From positions 392,252 to 456,251 of the forward strand of contig NZ_MJAH01000010.1 of assembly GCF_001746295.1 (NCBI RefSeq): a stretch of 64,000 bases of DNA. Direction: 5' to 3'. The position numbers were made by a program, and so were the translations under genes. The notes below the pieces were generated by a model that was not told the origin of the DNA, ran no database searches, and was given only the letters and a program-made list of their open reading frames with translations. Of the stretch, positions 51,006 through 58,766 are shown piece after piece. Within the stretch, counting starts at the first letter, position 1. Each line of letters starts with the position of its first letter. The stretch is from Streptomyces sp. LUP47B. GTDB taxonomy: Bacteria; Actinomycetota; Actinomycetes; Streptomycetales; Streptomycetaceae.

Positions 51006-51790
51006 GTACGACGTCTTTCTCCGGGGGCGCGGCGGATGCCTGGCTGAACAAGCTGGGCGGGCTGCGGAATGTCGTACGACAGGAGCTGGTGGCCCGGCAG
51101 CTCGACGAGCAGATAGTCGGGCGGTACCCGGTCGGACAGCGGCTGCGGGTGCTCGACGTGGGCATGGGCCAGGGCACCCAGGCGCTGCGGCTGGCGCGGG
51201 CCGGGCACCAGGTGACCGGCCTCGAACAGGACTCCACGATGGTCGCGGCGGCCCGGGAGGCCCTGTCCGCCGAGCCCGAGGGCATCCGGGAGCGGATGCG
51301 GATCATCGAGGGCGACGGCCGGGACACCGGGGTGCACTTCCTGCCGGGCAGCTTCGACGTGGTGCTGTGCCACGGTGTGCTCATGTACGTCGAGGAGCCG
51401 GATCCGCTGCTTGCGGGGCTGGCGCGGATGCTGGCACCGGGCGGGCTGCTGTCGTTGCTCGTGCGCAACGGTGACGCGCTGGCGATGCGGCCGGGGCTCG
51501 CCGGGGACTGGGCCGGTGCGCTGGGCGCCTTCGACACCACCGCCTACCGCAACCGGCTCGGTCTCGATGTGCGGGCCGACCGGCTGAGCACGCTGACCGC
51601 GACGCTCGCCGGCATCGGGGCACCGCTGCAGGCCTGGTACGGGGTGCGGGTGTTCACGGACACGGCGACGGACGACACCGAGACGCCGGCCGACGTGGAG
51701 GCACTGCTGGCCTGCGAGGAGCGGGCCGGGCGGACGGATCCGTATCGGGGCGTCGCCGCGCTGCTGCACCTGTGCGGAGTGCGGGGCTGA
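51002..51790 (+). CDS. Class I SAM-dependent methyltransferase with a probable CTG start
   Basis: The 262-residue product has the Rossmann methyltransferase motifs: VLDVGMGQGTQAL (SAM glycine loop, about 44-56), LEQDSTMV with the ribose-binding acidic residue, EGDGRDTG, and FDVVLCHGVLMYV. The substrate is unknown. No ATG, GTG or TTG in frame fits. A CTG at 51002 directly overlaps the preceding stop (CTGA), and GGAGAG lies about 5-6 bases upstream, exactly where the family protein should begin (STTSFSGGAADAW). A non-standard start is therefore likely. Confidence 0.85.
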   Translation: MSTTSFSGGAADAWLNKLGGLRNVVRQELVARQLDEQIVGRYPVGQRLRVLDVGMGQGTQALRLARAGHQVTGLEQDSTMVAAAREALSAEPEGIRERMRIIEGDGRDTGVHFLPGSFDVVLCHGVLMYVEEPDPLLAGLARMLAPGGLLSLLVRNGDALAMRPGLAGDWAGALGAFDTTAYRNRLGLDVRADRLSTLTATLAGIGAPLQAWYGVRVFTDTATDDTETPADVEALLACEERAGRTDPYRGVAALLHLCGVRG

Positions 51791-51847
51791 GCGCTCTGTC
51801 GCAGTGCGGAGGGGGCGAGGGGGCCATGGCACCCTCGCCCGTCGAGG

Positions 51848-52063
51848 TCAGGCCTCCTCGGCCGCGCGCAGGCTCATCGGACCGTAGATCTCCGTGGCGT
51901 CCTCGAAGAGCCGTACCTGTTCCGCGCCGCCCGCGAGCAGGTCCTTCCAGTACTCGCCGAGCCAGGACTCGGCGTCTCCCTGGGTGGTGAACTCCTCCGG
52001 CTCCACGGCGGGCTGGGTCTCCGCGCCGTCGGCCTTCTCGAATCGCCAGATCCATGTAGCCAT
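51848..52063 (-). CDS. Small conserved acidic protein
   Basis: The 71-residue product opens with MATWIWRFEKADG, then contains GDAESWLGEYWKDLLAGGAEQVRLFEDATEI split over two helices, and has no signal or metal motif. It resembles a conserved small actinobacterial protein of unknown role. The ATG at 52063 has GGGAGG 5 bases upstream; a longer in-frame start lacks one. It lies between the convergent methyltransferase gene and the divergent cobU fusion. Confidence 0.8.
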   Translation of the reverse strand: MATWIWRFEKADGAETQPAVEPEEFTTQGDAESWLGEYWKDLLAGGAEQVRLFEDATEIYGPMSLRAAEEA

Positions 52064-52215
52064 GTGAGCCTCCCGTGTTTGATCCGTTACGAAGAGCACC
52101 CTAAGCGGTAGTCCGTCGGCCGCGGGCCCGTGGGGGTTGCTCGCACGGTCGCCCGCGCCACCTCGGGGAGCCTCCGCTCGCGCAAGATCAACGCGGACCG
52201 GCGAGAATCGTTTGC

Positions 52216-53418
52216 GTGGAACTCACTCTGCTCGGTACCGGTGCCCCCAACGGCCTTCCCCGCCCCGGCTGTCCCTGTGCCGCCTGTGCGGTCGCCGTCG
52301 GGGCGGACGCGCGCGGTGCCACCGCCGTCCTCGTCGACGAGATCCTGCTGCTCGATCTCACCCCCGGTGCCGCCTTCGCGGCCGCCCGCGCCGGGCACAC
52401 GCTCGGTGGCGTACGGCAGGTTCTGCTGTCGCACCCCCACGACGGGCCCCCCGTCGAGGTGCCCGCCGGGGTTCCGCAGCCGGGGCGGGTGCCGGACGGA
52501 CGTGAGTTGACGTTGCTGACGGGGCATCGGGTGCGGGCCGTGGCGATGGACGCACCGGGGACCGGGTACGCCGTCACCGGGCCCGACGGACAGCGGGCGC
52601 TGTACCTGCCGCCGGGTGGTTCGCCCGCCGGGCTGGAGGAGGGGGCCGTCGAGTCGTACGACATGGTGCTCGCCGATGTCGTACGGCGGCCGGACGCGCT
52701 GGCCCGGCTGCGGGCCGTGGGCGCTGTCGGGCCCACGACGGACGTCGTCGCCGTGCATGTCGATCATGACGTGCCGCCGGGCGCCGAGTTGCGGCGGCGG
52801 CTGGCCGCGGCGGGAGCGCGGGCCGTGCCCGACGGAACGACTCTGGTCGTCGGGGCCTACGAGGACGTTCCGGATGTGCCGCGGCGGACGCTGGTGCTGG
52901 GCGGGGCGCGGTCCGGGAAGTCGGTGGAGGCCGAGCGGCGGCTGGAGGCCTTCCCCGAGGTGCTGTACGTGGCGACCGGCGGGTCGCGGAACGGGGACAC
53001 CGAGTGGGCCTCCCGGGTTTTCGCCCATCGGGAGCGGCGGCCCGGGTCGTGGCGTACGGCCGAGACGTGCGACCTGGTGCCGCTGCTGAAGGACGACGGG
53101 GCGCCGCTGCTGATCGACTGTCTGTCGCTGTGGCTGACGGACGCGATGGACGCCGTGGGAGCGTGGGACGACGCGGAGTGGGCCGACGGCGGGGAGCGCG
53201 AACTGCGGGCGCGTGTGCGGGAGTTGACGGAGGCGGTGCGGGGCGCGCGGCGGACCGTGGTGGCCGTGTCCAACGAGGTGGGGTCGGGAATCGTGCCGGC
53301 CACCGCGTCCGGGCGCCGGTACCGGGACGAGCTGGGGCGGCTGAACGCGGCGTTCGCGGGCGAGTGCGAGCAGGTGGTGCTGGTGGTGGCGGGGCAGGCG
53401 ATGGTGCTACGGGGCTGA
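52216..53418 (+). CDS. cobU: CobU adenosylcobinamide kinase/guanylyltransferase fused to a metallo-beta-lactamase-like domain
   Basis: Residues about 225-400 are CobU: the GGARSGKS phosphate loop (about 228-236), RERRPGSWRTAET with the guanylated His equivalent upstream, LLIDCLSLWLTD and VSNEVGSGIVP. It phosphorylates adenosylcobinamide and attaches GMP to make the GDP form. Residues 1 to about 220 resemble a metallo-beta-lactamase fold. They open with LLGTGAPNGLPRPGCPC, but the metal motif reads SHPHDGPP instead of HxHxDH, so two ligands are lost and catalysis is doubtful. The fusion occurs in related actinobacteria as I recall. cobT and cobS lie within 6.5 kb. Confidence 0.92.
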   Translation: MELTLLGTGAPNGLPRPGCPCAACAVAVGADARGATAVLVDEILLLDLTPGAAFAAARAGHTLGGVRQVLLSHPHDGPPVEVPAGVPQPGRVPDGRELTLLTGHRVRAVAMDAPGTGYAVTGPDGQRALYLPPGGSPAGLEEGAVESYDMVLADVVRRPDALARLRAVGAVGPTTDVVAVHVDHDVPPGAELRRRLAAAGARAVPDGTTLVVGAYEDVPDVPRRTLVLGGARSGKSVEAERRLEAFPEVLYVATGGSRNGDTEWASRVFAHRERRPGSWRTAETCDLVPLLKDDGAPLLIDCLSLWLTDAMDAVGAWDDAEWADGGERELRARVRELTEAVRGARRTVVAVSNEVGSGIVPATASGRRYRDELGRLNAAFAGECEQVVLVVAGQAMVLRG

Positions 53419-54009
53419 GCTGTCCGTGTTCTTGCGGGCGATCACCCGGTACGCCTTCGCGAAGCGGGTGCCGGCGAGGAGAAGGGCCAGGGCATGGTCC
53501 AGCGCTCTGGCGGCGGAGGCCGGCGGTCCGGTCACCGTCGGGGGGAGGCGGGTCGTCACGCGGCCCGGGATGTGCGCGGATCTGCGGGCCGTGGTGACGA
53601 TCGTGCACCCCTGGGACAACAGCTCGGCGCGGGGATCGTCCGTGGATTCCACGAGGAGGTGGCCGCCGGGGCGCAGGACGGCGAGGGCGGCCCGGAGGTC
53701 CTTGGCGCGGGGCCGCTGGTTCAGCAGGCTGACCACGTCGTAGCGGGCACGCAGGTGGGCGGTGATCTGCGGGTCCGTCAGACGGCCCAGGTAGCCCTCC
53801 TCCAGGCGTTCGACCGCCTGGGCGTGCAGGACGCGGTGGCTGAGGTCCAGGCCGTCGAAGGCCGTGTAGGGGAAGAACGTTCTCGCCGCCTCCGGGAAGT
53901 CCGCGTCCCCCGTCTCCACATCCAGCCAGCTCTCCGGTTCGGGGAACGGCAGTATCGCGCGGGCGGTGGAGCGAAGACGCCGTACGGAAGGGGCGGCTGG
54001 TGCGGGCAT
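53407..54009 (-). CDS. SAM-dependent methyltransferase-like protein
   Basis: This 200-residue protein has a compact methyltransferase-like order: WLDVETGDADFPEAAR (motif I region, with a less canonical glycine pattern), FDGLDLSHRVLHAQ with the acidic ribose contact, YDVVSLLNQ, and LRPGGHLLVESTD. The tail is basic. The substrate cannot be inferred. The ATG at 54009 follows GGGAGG closely. The stop lies inside the last codons of the convergent cobU gene, a 12-base overlap. It lies between cobU and cobT but on the opposite strand. Confidence 0.75.
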   Translation of the reverse strand: MPAPAAPSVRRLRSTARAILPFPEPESWLDVETGDADFPEAARTFFPYTAFDGLDLSHRVLHAQAVERLEEGYLGRLTDPQITAHLRARYDVVSLLNQRPRAKDLRAALAVLRPGGHLLVESTDDPRAELLSQGCTIVTTARRSAHIPGRVTTRLPPTVTGPPASAARALDHALALLLAGTRFAKAYRVIARKNTDSSAP

Positions 54010-54135
54010 GAGGCCTCCCGGTGACGTACGGCAATTCGCTGCAAAACGGAACGTATGGGATCCCGATCCCGGGTGCAATGACGTCATGGCCATGTGGCGC
54101 CCCCGTGTTCGATCAGGGCCGGTACTGTTCGGCGA

Positions 54136-55224
54136 ATGAGCTCGCTTAATCTCGACGACTTCTCCGATCTGATCGAGCGCCCCGACGGCGGGGTGCGTCG
54201 CGACGCCGAGGCGCGCCGGGAGCGTCAGATCGTGCCGCCCGGGGCGCTGGGGCGCCTCGACGAACTCGGTGAGTGGCTGGCCGCGGCGCAGTCGGCCGTA
54301 CCGGTACGGCCGATCGAACGGCCGCGGGTCGTGCTGTTCGCCGGTGACCACGGGGTCGCCGAACTGGGTGTCTCGGGGCGGGCCGCGGGCAGCGCCTCGG
54401 AGTTGGTGCGGGAGGTCCTGGAGGGCGGCCGTCCGGTGTCGGTCCTCGCGCGGCGGCTGGGTGTGCCGGTGCGGGTCGTCGACATGGCGCTGGACTGCGA
54501 TCCGGCCGAGCTGCCGGAGGACGTCGTACGGCATCGGGTGCGGCGCGGGAGCGGTCGTATCGATGTCGAGGACGCGTTGACCCTCGAGGAGGCGGAGGCC
54601 GCCTTCCGGGCGGGGGTCGCGGTGGCCGACGAGGAGGCCGACTCCGGTACCGATCTCGTGGTGCTCGGCGATGTGAGTGTGGGCGGGACCACGGTGGCCG
54701 GGGTGCTGGTCGCGGCGCTGTGCGGGACGGACGCGTCCGTCGTGACCGGGCGGGGCGGGACCCGTATCGACGACCTGGCCTGGATGCGCAAGTGCGCGGC
54801 GATCCGGGACGCGCTGCGGCGGGCGCGGCCGGTGCTCGGGGACCAGTTGCAGTTGCTGGCGACCGTCGGCGGGGCCGACCTCGCCGCGATCACGGGCTTC
54901 CTCCTCCAGGCCGCGGTGCGCAAGCTGCCCGTCGTGCTGGACGGGGTGGTCGTGGCCGCGTGTGCGCTGGTGGGTCAGCGGATCGCGTTCCGGGCGCCGG
55001 ACTGGTGGCTGGCCGGGCAGAACAGCGGTGAGCCGGGACAGACGAAGGCGCTGGACCGGATGGCCTTGGATCCGCTGCTCGACCATGGTGTGACGGTCGG
55101 GGAGGGTGCGGGCGCACTGCTGGCGCTGCCGCTGGTGCAGGCCGCGGCGGCGCTGGCCGCCGAGCTGCCGGAGAAGCCCGCGGTTCTTGAGGAGGAGCCG
55201 GAGAAGGTCTCCGACGAGGAGTAG
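54136..55224 (+). CDS. cobT: Nicotinate-nucleotide-dimethylbenzimidazole phosphoribosyltransferase
   Basis: The 362-residue enzyme makes alpha-ribazole phosphate, the lower-ligand precursor of cobalamin, from nicotinate mononucleotide and dimethylbenzimidazole. Family segments include VVLFAGDHGVAELGVS, GDVSVGGTTVAG, and the C-terminal HGVTVGEGAGA bearing the catalytic Glu. The tail of about 25 Glu-rich residues is extra. The ATG at 54136 (MSSLNLDD) is preferred; the upstream in-frame extension is not CobT-like. It stands between cobU and the MprF-type gene on the same strand, with a 61-base gap to the latter. Confidence 0.95.
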   Translation: MSSLNLDDFSDLIERPDGGVRRDAEARRERQIVPPGALGRLDELGEWLAAAQSAVPVRPIERPRVVLFAGDHGVAELGVSGRAAGSASELVREVLEGGRPVSVLARRLGVPVRVVDMALDCDPAELPEDVVRHRVRRGSGRIDVEDALTLEEAEAAFRAGVAVADEEADSGTDLVVLGDVSVGGTTVAGVLVAALCGTDASVVTGRGGTRIDDLAWMRKCAAIRDALRRARPVLGDQLQLLATVGGADLAAITGFLLQAAVRKLPVVLDGVVVAACALVGQRIAFRAPDWWLAGQNSGEPGQTKALDRMALDPLLDHGVTVGEGAGALLALPLVQAAAALAAELPEKPAVLEEEPEKVSDEE

Positions 55225-55285
55225 TCCGGGACAGGTGGGTGCCCTTGCGACGGAATCTCCGGCGCAAGGGGCATGATCGCCCTTC

Positions 55286-57052
55286 ATGGGAGATGTCCGG
55301 GTTGCACCTGTTCGGAATGTCCGCCGGTCCACCGGCGCCTCGCGGCGGGCCGCCGGGTTCGCCGTCTGGTACCTGCGGGTCGTCGCGTTCGTCAACTTCC
55401 TCAGCGCGGTGTGGGTCTCACTGGGGCAGGACGTGCGCCGGCACAACCAGCAGGACTTCTTCACGCCGTATCTGCTGACGGCGGGCTTCGCCTCCGGGGT
55501 GTTCACGGCCTTCCTCGCCATCACCATGCGGCGGCGCAAGCGTGCGGCGTGGATCCTGAACCTGGCGCTGTCGGGGGCGTTCCTCGCGCTGTTCGTCCTC
55601 GCGATGGCCTTCCCGGAGATCCGTCGGTACGCGCAGAACTGGATCTCGCTCGGCCTCACGGCCGCGTTCGTCGCCGCGCTGCTCGTCGGCCGGCGGGAGT
55701 TCTACGCCAAGGGCGACCGGGCCAATCCGCGGCTCGCCGCCGCCGTGGCCGTGGGCGGACTCCTCGTGTGCTCGCTGCTGGCCGCGCTGCTGGTGACGGT
55801 CACCAACAAGGCCTCGAGGTCCTCGTCCTTCGGGGAGCGGTGGTGGTACGGCACCCTGCGACTGGTCTCCGTGGCCGCCGACGACTCCCGCTTCGACGGG
55901 ATCCTGACGCCGAACTGGGTCAACGTCGTCATCAACGTGCTCAGCACGATCCTCGTCCTCGCCGTCTTCTACGCCGCCTTCCGCTCCCGGCGTGCGGTCG
56001 ACGCGCTCACCGAGGACGACGAGCGGCGCCTGCGCAAGCTGTTGGAACGGCACGGCGAGCGGGACTCGCTCGGGTACTTCGCGCTGCGCAGGGAGAAGAG
56101 CGTCGTCTGGTCGCCGACCGGGAAGGCGGCCGTGACCTACCGGGTCGTCAGCGGGGTCTCGCTGGCCTCCGGCGATCCGATCGGCGACCCGGAGGCCTGG
56201 CCGGGGGCGATCGAGCCGTGGCTCGCCGAGGCGCGGGCGCACGGCTGGCTGCCGGCCGTGATGGGCGCGGGCGAGGACGCGGGGACGGTGTACGCGCGGC
56301 ACGGCCTGAACGCGCTGGAGCTGGGCGACGAGGCGATCGTCGAGGTCGCCGAGTTCACGCTGGAAGGGCGGGCGATGCGGACCGTCCGGCAGGCCTACAA
56401 CCGGGTCAAACGGGCCGGGTACACGGTGCGGATCCGGCGCCACGAGGACATCCCCGCCGAGGAGATGGCGGCGCTCGTACGGCGTGCGGACGACTGGCGC
56501 GACGGGGCCACCGAGCGCGGGTTCAGCATGGCGCTGGGGCGGCTCGGGGATCCGGAGGACGGCCGGTGCGTCGCGCTGGAGTGCAGGTCCGGCGACGGTG
56601 AGCTGAAGGCGGTGCTGTCCTTCGTGCCGTGGGGGCCGCACGGGCTGTCCCTCGACCTCATGCGCCGGGACCGCGACGCGGACAACGGGCTCATGGAGTT
56701 CATGGTCATCGAGCTGCTGAACCGGGCCCAGGAGATTCAGATCACCCAGGTCTCACTCAACTTCGCCATGTTCCGTTCGGTCTTCGAACGTGGTGCACGT
56801 CTTGGTGCCGGGCCGGTACTGCGGCTGTGGCGGTCGCTGCTCAGCTTCTTCTCCCGCTGGTGGCAGATCGAGTCCCTGTACCGGGCCAACGCCAAGTACC
56901 GGCCCATCTGGGAACCGCGGTTCCTGCTCTTCGAGAAGAGCGCGGACCTGCCGCGCATCGGCATCGCCTCGGCCCGCGCGGAGGGGTTCCTGGAGGTGCC
57001 GGGACTGCCGGGGTGGCTACGGCGGCGGGAGCACCTGAGCACGCACAGATGA
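55286..57052 (+). CDS. MprF-type phosphatidylglycerol lysyltransferase domain protein
   Basis: This 588-residue membrane protein has about five to six N-terminal helices (about 25-240), then a cytoplasmic DUF2156/LPG-synthase domain (about 260-560). The domain includes LGYFALRREKSVVW, ASGDPIGDPEAWPGAIEPWL, VEVAEFTLEGRAMRTVRQAYNRVKRAGY and LNFAMFRSVFERG. It would transfer an aminoacyl group from tRNA to phosphatidylglycerol, lowering membrane charge and sensitivity to cationic peptides; the amino acid is unknown. The membrane part is shorter than the flippase of full MprF. A rhomboid-like gene follows after 10 bases. Part of this gene recurs inverted at about 57.8 kb. Confidence 0.9.
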   Translation: MGDVRVAPVRNVRRSTGASRRAAGFAVWYLRVVAFVNFLSAVWVSLGQDVRRHNQQDFFTPYLLTAGFASGVFTAFLAITMRRRKRAAWILNLALSGAFLALFVLAMAFPEIRRYAQNWISLGLTAAFVAALLVGRREFYAKGDRANPRLAAAVAVGGLLVCSLLAALLVTVTNKASRSSSFGERWWYGTLRLVSVAADDSRFDGILTPNWVNVVINVLSTILVLAVFYAAFRSRRAVDALTEDDERRLRKLLERHGERDSLGYFALRREKSVVWSPTGKAAVTYRVVSGVSLASGDPIGDPEAWPGAIEPWLAEARAHGWLPAVMGAGEDAGTVYARHGLNALELGDEAIVEVAEFTLEGRAMRTVRQAYNRVKRAGYTVRIRRHEDIPAEEMAALVRRADDWRDGATERGFSMALGRLGDPEDGRCVALECRSGDGELKAVLSFVPWGPHGLSLDLMRRDRDADNGLMEFMVIELLNRAQEIQITQVSLNFAMFRSVFERGARLGAGPVLRLWRSLLSFFSRWWQIESLYRANAKYRPIWEPRFLLFEKSADLPRIGIASARAEGFLEVPGLPGWLRRREHLSTHR

Positions 57053-57062
57053 GGACCGTGGG

Positions 57063-57755
57063 ATGAAGACGCTCGTCCGCTGGACCCGCGCGGAGTGGGG
57101 GCCGCTGTACGCCACGGTGCGCGGACCGCTGCGGCGGCGGACGTGGCGGGCGATCCCCCTGGCGTTGACGGCCGTGGGGCTGACGGCGGCCCTGCACTTC
57201 GTGCAGAACCAGTCGTGGGGCTACGGCTTCGTCCAGGACGTCGGTGCCGTACGCGCCGCGGACCCGCTGTGGCTCGCCCTGCTCCGCACTCCCCTCTCCC
57301 TGTTCGTGCCGGCCCTGGACCTGCCGGTGTGGGGCGCGCTGGCGCAGCTCCTGTTCGTGTTCGGGATCGCCGAGATCTGTCTGGGCCGGTGGCGGACGCT
57401 CGCTCTGGCCTACGCGGCCACGCTCGCCGGAACGCTGTACGCGCGCGTGGGCGTCTGGCTGGGCCCCGACAGCCCGCTCGGCCTGTCCGCCGCGGACGCA
57501 CATGTCGTCGACACGGGCCCGTCGGCGGCCGTGGTGGGCCTCGCCGTCTTCGTCGGCCTGCGCTACGGCGCCCGGGTCACCGCGGGTGCCGTCATCGCGT
57601 CGATGGTGGCGGAGGTGCTGTTGAAGGAGAACCTCGCCGGCAGGGAACACCTGGCGGCGATCGCGGCAATGCTGGTGCTGTGCGCGATCCCGGCGGCACG
57701 TCGGCGGCGGGTGAGGGAGGAATCCGGGTCGGGGCTGCCGCCCGGCGAGCCTTGA
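57063..57755 (+). CDS. Rhomboid-like membrane protein with altered active site
   Basis: The 230-residue protein has about six membrane helices in a rhomboid-like order. The GxSG active-site motif appears as GPSAAVVG (about 152-159), with Ser kept but the second Gly replaced by Ala, and a His in REHLAAIAAM of the last helix. Either it is an unusual rhomboid protease or an inactive rhomboid-like chaperone. GAGGA lies about 8 bases before the ATG, and the gap to the MprF-type gene is 10 bases, so the pair is an operon and probably functionally linked at the membrane. Confidence 0.8.
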   Translation: MKTLVRWTRAEWGPLYATVRGPLRRRTWRAIPLALTAVGLTAALHFVQNQSWGYGFVQDVGAVRAADPLWLALLRTPLSLFVPALDLPVWGALAQLLFVFGIAEICLGRWRTLALAYAATLAGTLYARVGVWLGPDSPLGLSAADAHVVDTGPSAAVVGLAVFVGLRYGARVTAGAVIASMVAEVLLKENLAGREHLAAIAAMLVLCAIPAARRRRVREESGSGLPPGEP

Positions 57756-57779
57756 GACGAGCACCAGCGCGGATCATGT

Positions 57780-57913
57780 CCCGCGTCCTCACCCGCGCCC
57801 GTCACCGCCGACAGCCACCCGTGCGCCCGCGCCTCGGCGAGCCACGGCTCGATCGCCCCCGGCCAGGTCTCCGTCACGGCCGCCTTCCCGGTCGGCGACC
57901 GGACGACGCGCTC
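57780..57913 (-). pseudogene. Inverted, internally deleted fragment of the MprF-type gene
   Basis: Read on the minus strand, this segment repeats two parts of the gene at 55286-57052, namely bases about 56094-56136 and 56191-56285, joined by an in-frame 54-base deletion. It encodes SPTGKAAVTETWPGAIEPWL (split in the intact gene) and AEARAHGWLSAVTGAGEDAG, nearly identical to the intact copy. Nucleotide identity is high, with only a few substitutions and one small indel. There is no start, and the fragment ends abruptly on both sides. It is a dead relic of an inverted duplication or of a lost paralogue. Confidence 0.88.
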
Positions 57914-57940
57914 ACCCCTGACCAGGATCCCCGCAGCGCG

Positions 57941-58699
57941 TCAGCGCCGTTCCAGAGACGGGGCCGGGTCCGGTTTGCCGCCGATCAGGTCCTGGAACTT
58001 CCGGCGGGGGCCCGACCAGCGCTTGTCGCGGCGGTAGGCGCGCAGGGTGGCCCGGGCGCGGGCGCGCGGGCGACGGCGGTAGAAGCGCCGGGCCCAGGGG
58101 GAGCCGGGGCGGGCCAGTCGGATGACACCGATCAGGCCGATGAGCGGGATGATCACGCTGAAGATCGCCATCCGGGTCTTGCCCTTGAACAGGACGAGCA
58201 TCGCGAAGAGAAAGTTGATCACCACGCTGGTGATGACGCCGCCGCGGTCCTGGGCCTCCTCCTGTGTCACGTCGTTGACACCGAACGGCGAGAAGCCCGC
58301 GAGCATCAGGCCGACCAGCGCCGCGGTGAGGACGACGACCTCGACACTCTTGCGGCCCTCCTCGGTCCAGTAGACGTCGTCGAGATGCAGGATCAGCGCG
58401 AACTCGTCCAGCACCAGACCCGCGCCCATGCCGAAGACGACCGCGCACAGCCCCGCCACGAAGCCGGTCCGCCCGCCCGCGACCGCGCCGAAGCCGCCGA
58501 CGACGGTGAGGACGACTCCGGGCACCACGTGGTGGATGTGCACCCCTCCGGTGCTGACGTTGCCGAAGGGCCCCTTGCCCGCCCGGATGAGCCGGGTGAC
58601 GACCCGCGTGATCAGGAAGGTCAGCACGAACGCGGTCAGGGCGAGGAGCAGCGGCAGCTTGCCGGGTTCCACGATGTTGCGGTGCAGCCAATGGCCCAT
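57941..58699 (-). CDS. Conserved integral membrane protein of unknown function
   Basis: This 252-residue protein has about six membrane helices between residues 15 and 190. Between the first two lies a conserved-looking GNVSTGGVHIHHVVPGV loop with three His, followed by an LDEFALILHLDDVYW segment rich in acidic and His residues. These could bind metal, but no known family motif is assigned. The C-terminal 60 residues are strongly basic. It lies on the minus strand between the MprF-type relic and divergent cobS. Confidence 0.78.
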   Translation of the reverse strand: MGHWLHRNIVEPGKLPLLLALTAFVLTFLITRVVTRLIRAGKGPFGNVSTGGVHIHHVVPGVVLTVVGGFGAVAGGRTGFVAGLCAVVFGMGAGLVLDEFALILHLDDVYWTEEGRKSVEVVVLTAALVGLMLAGFSPFGVNDVTQEEAQDRGGVITSVVINFLFAMLVLFKGKTRMAIFSVIIPLIGLIGVIRLARPGSPWARRFYRRRPRARARATLRAYRRDKRWSGPRRKFQDLIGGKPDPAPSLERR

Positions 58700-58766
58700 G
58701 GACCCAGTCTCCGGTCGGCGGGGGTGGGCCGCCCGGCGGCCACGGCGTCCGGGCTACCCTGCCGAC

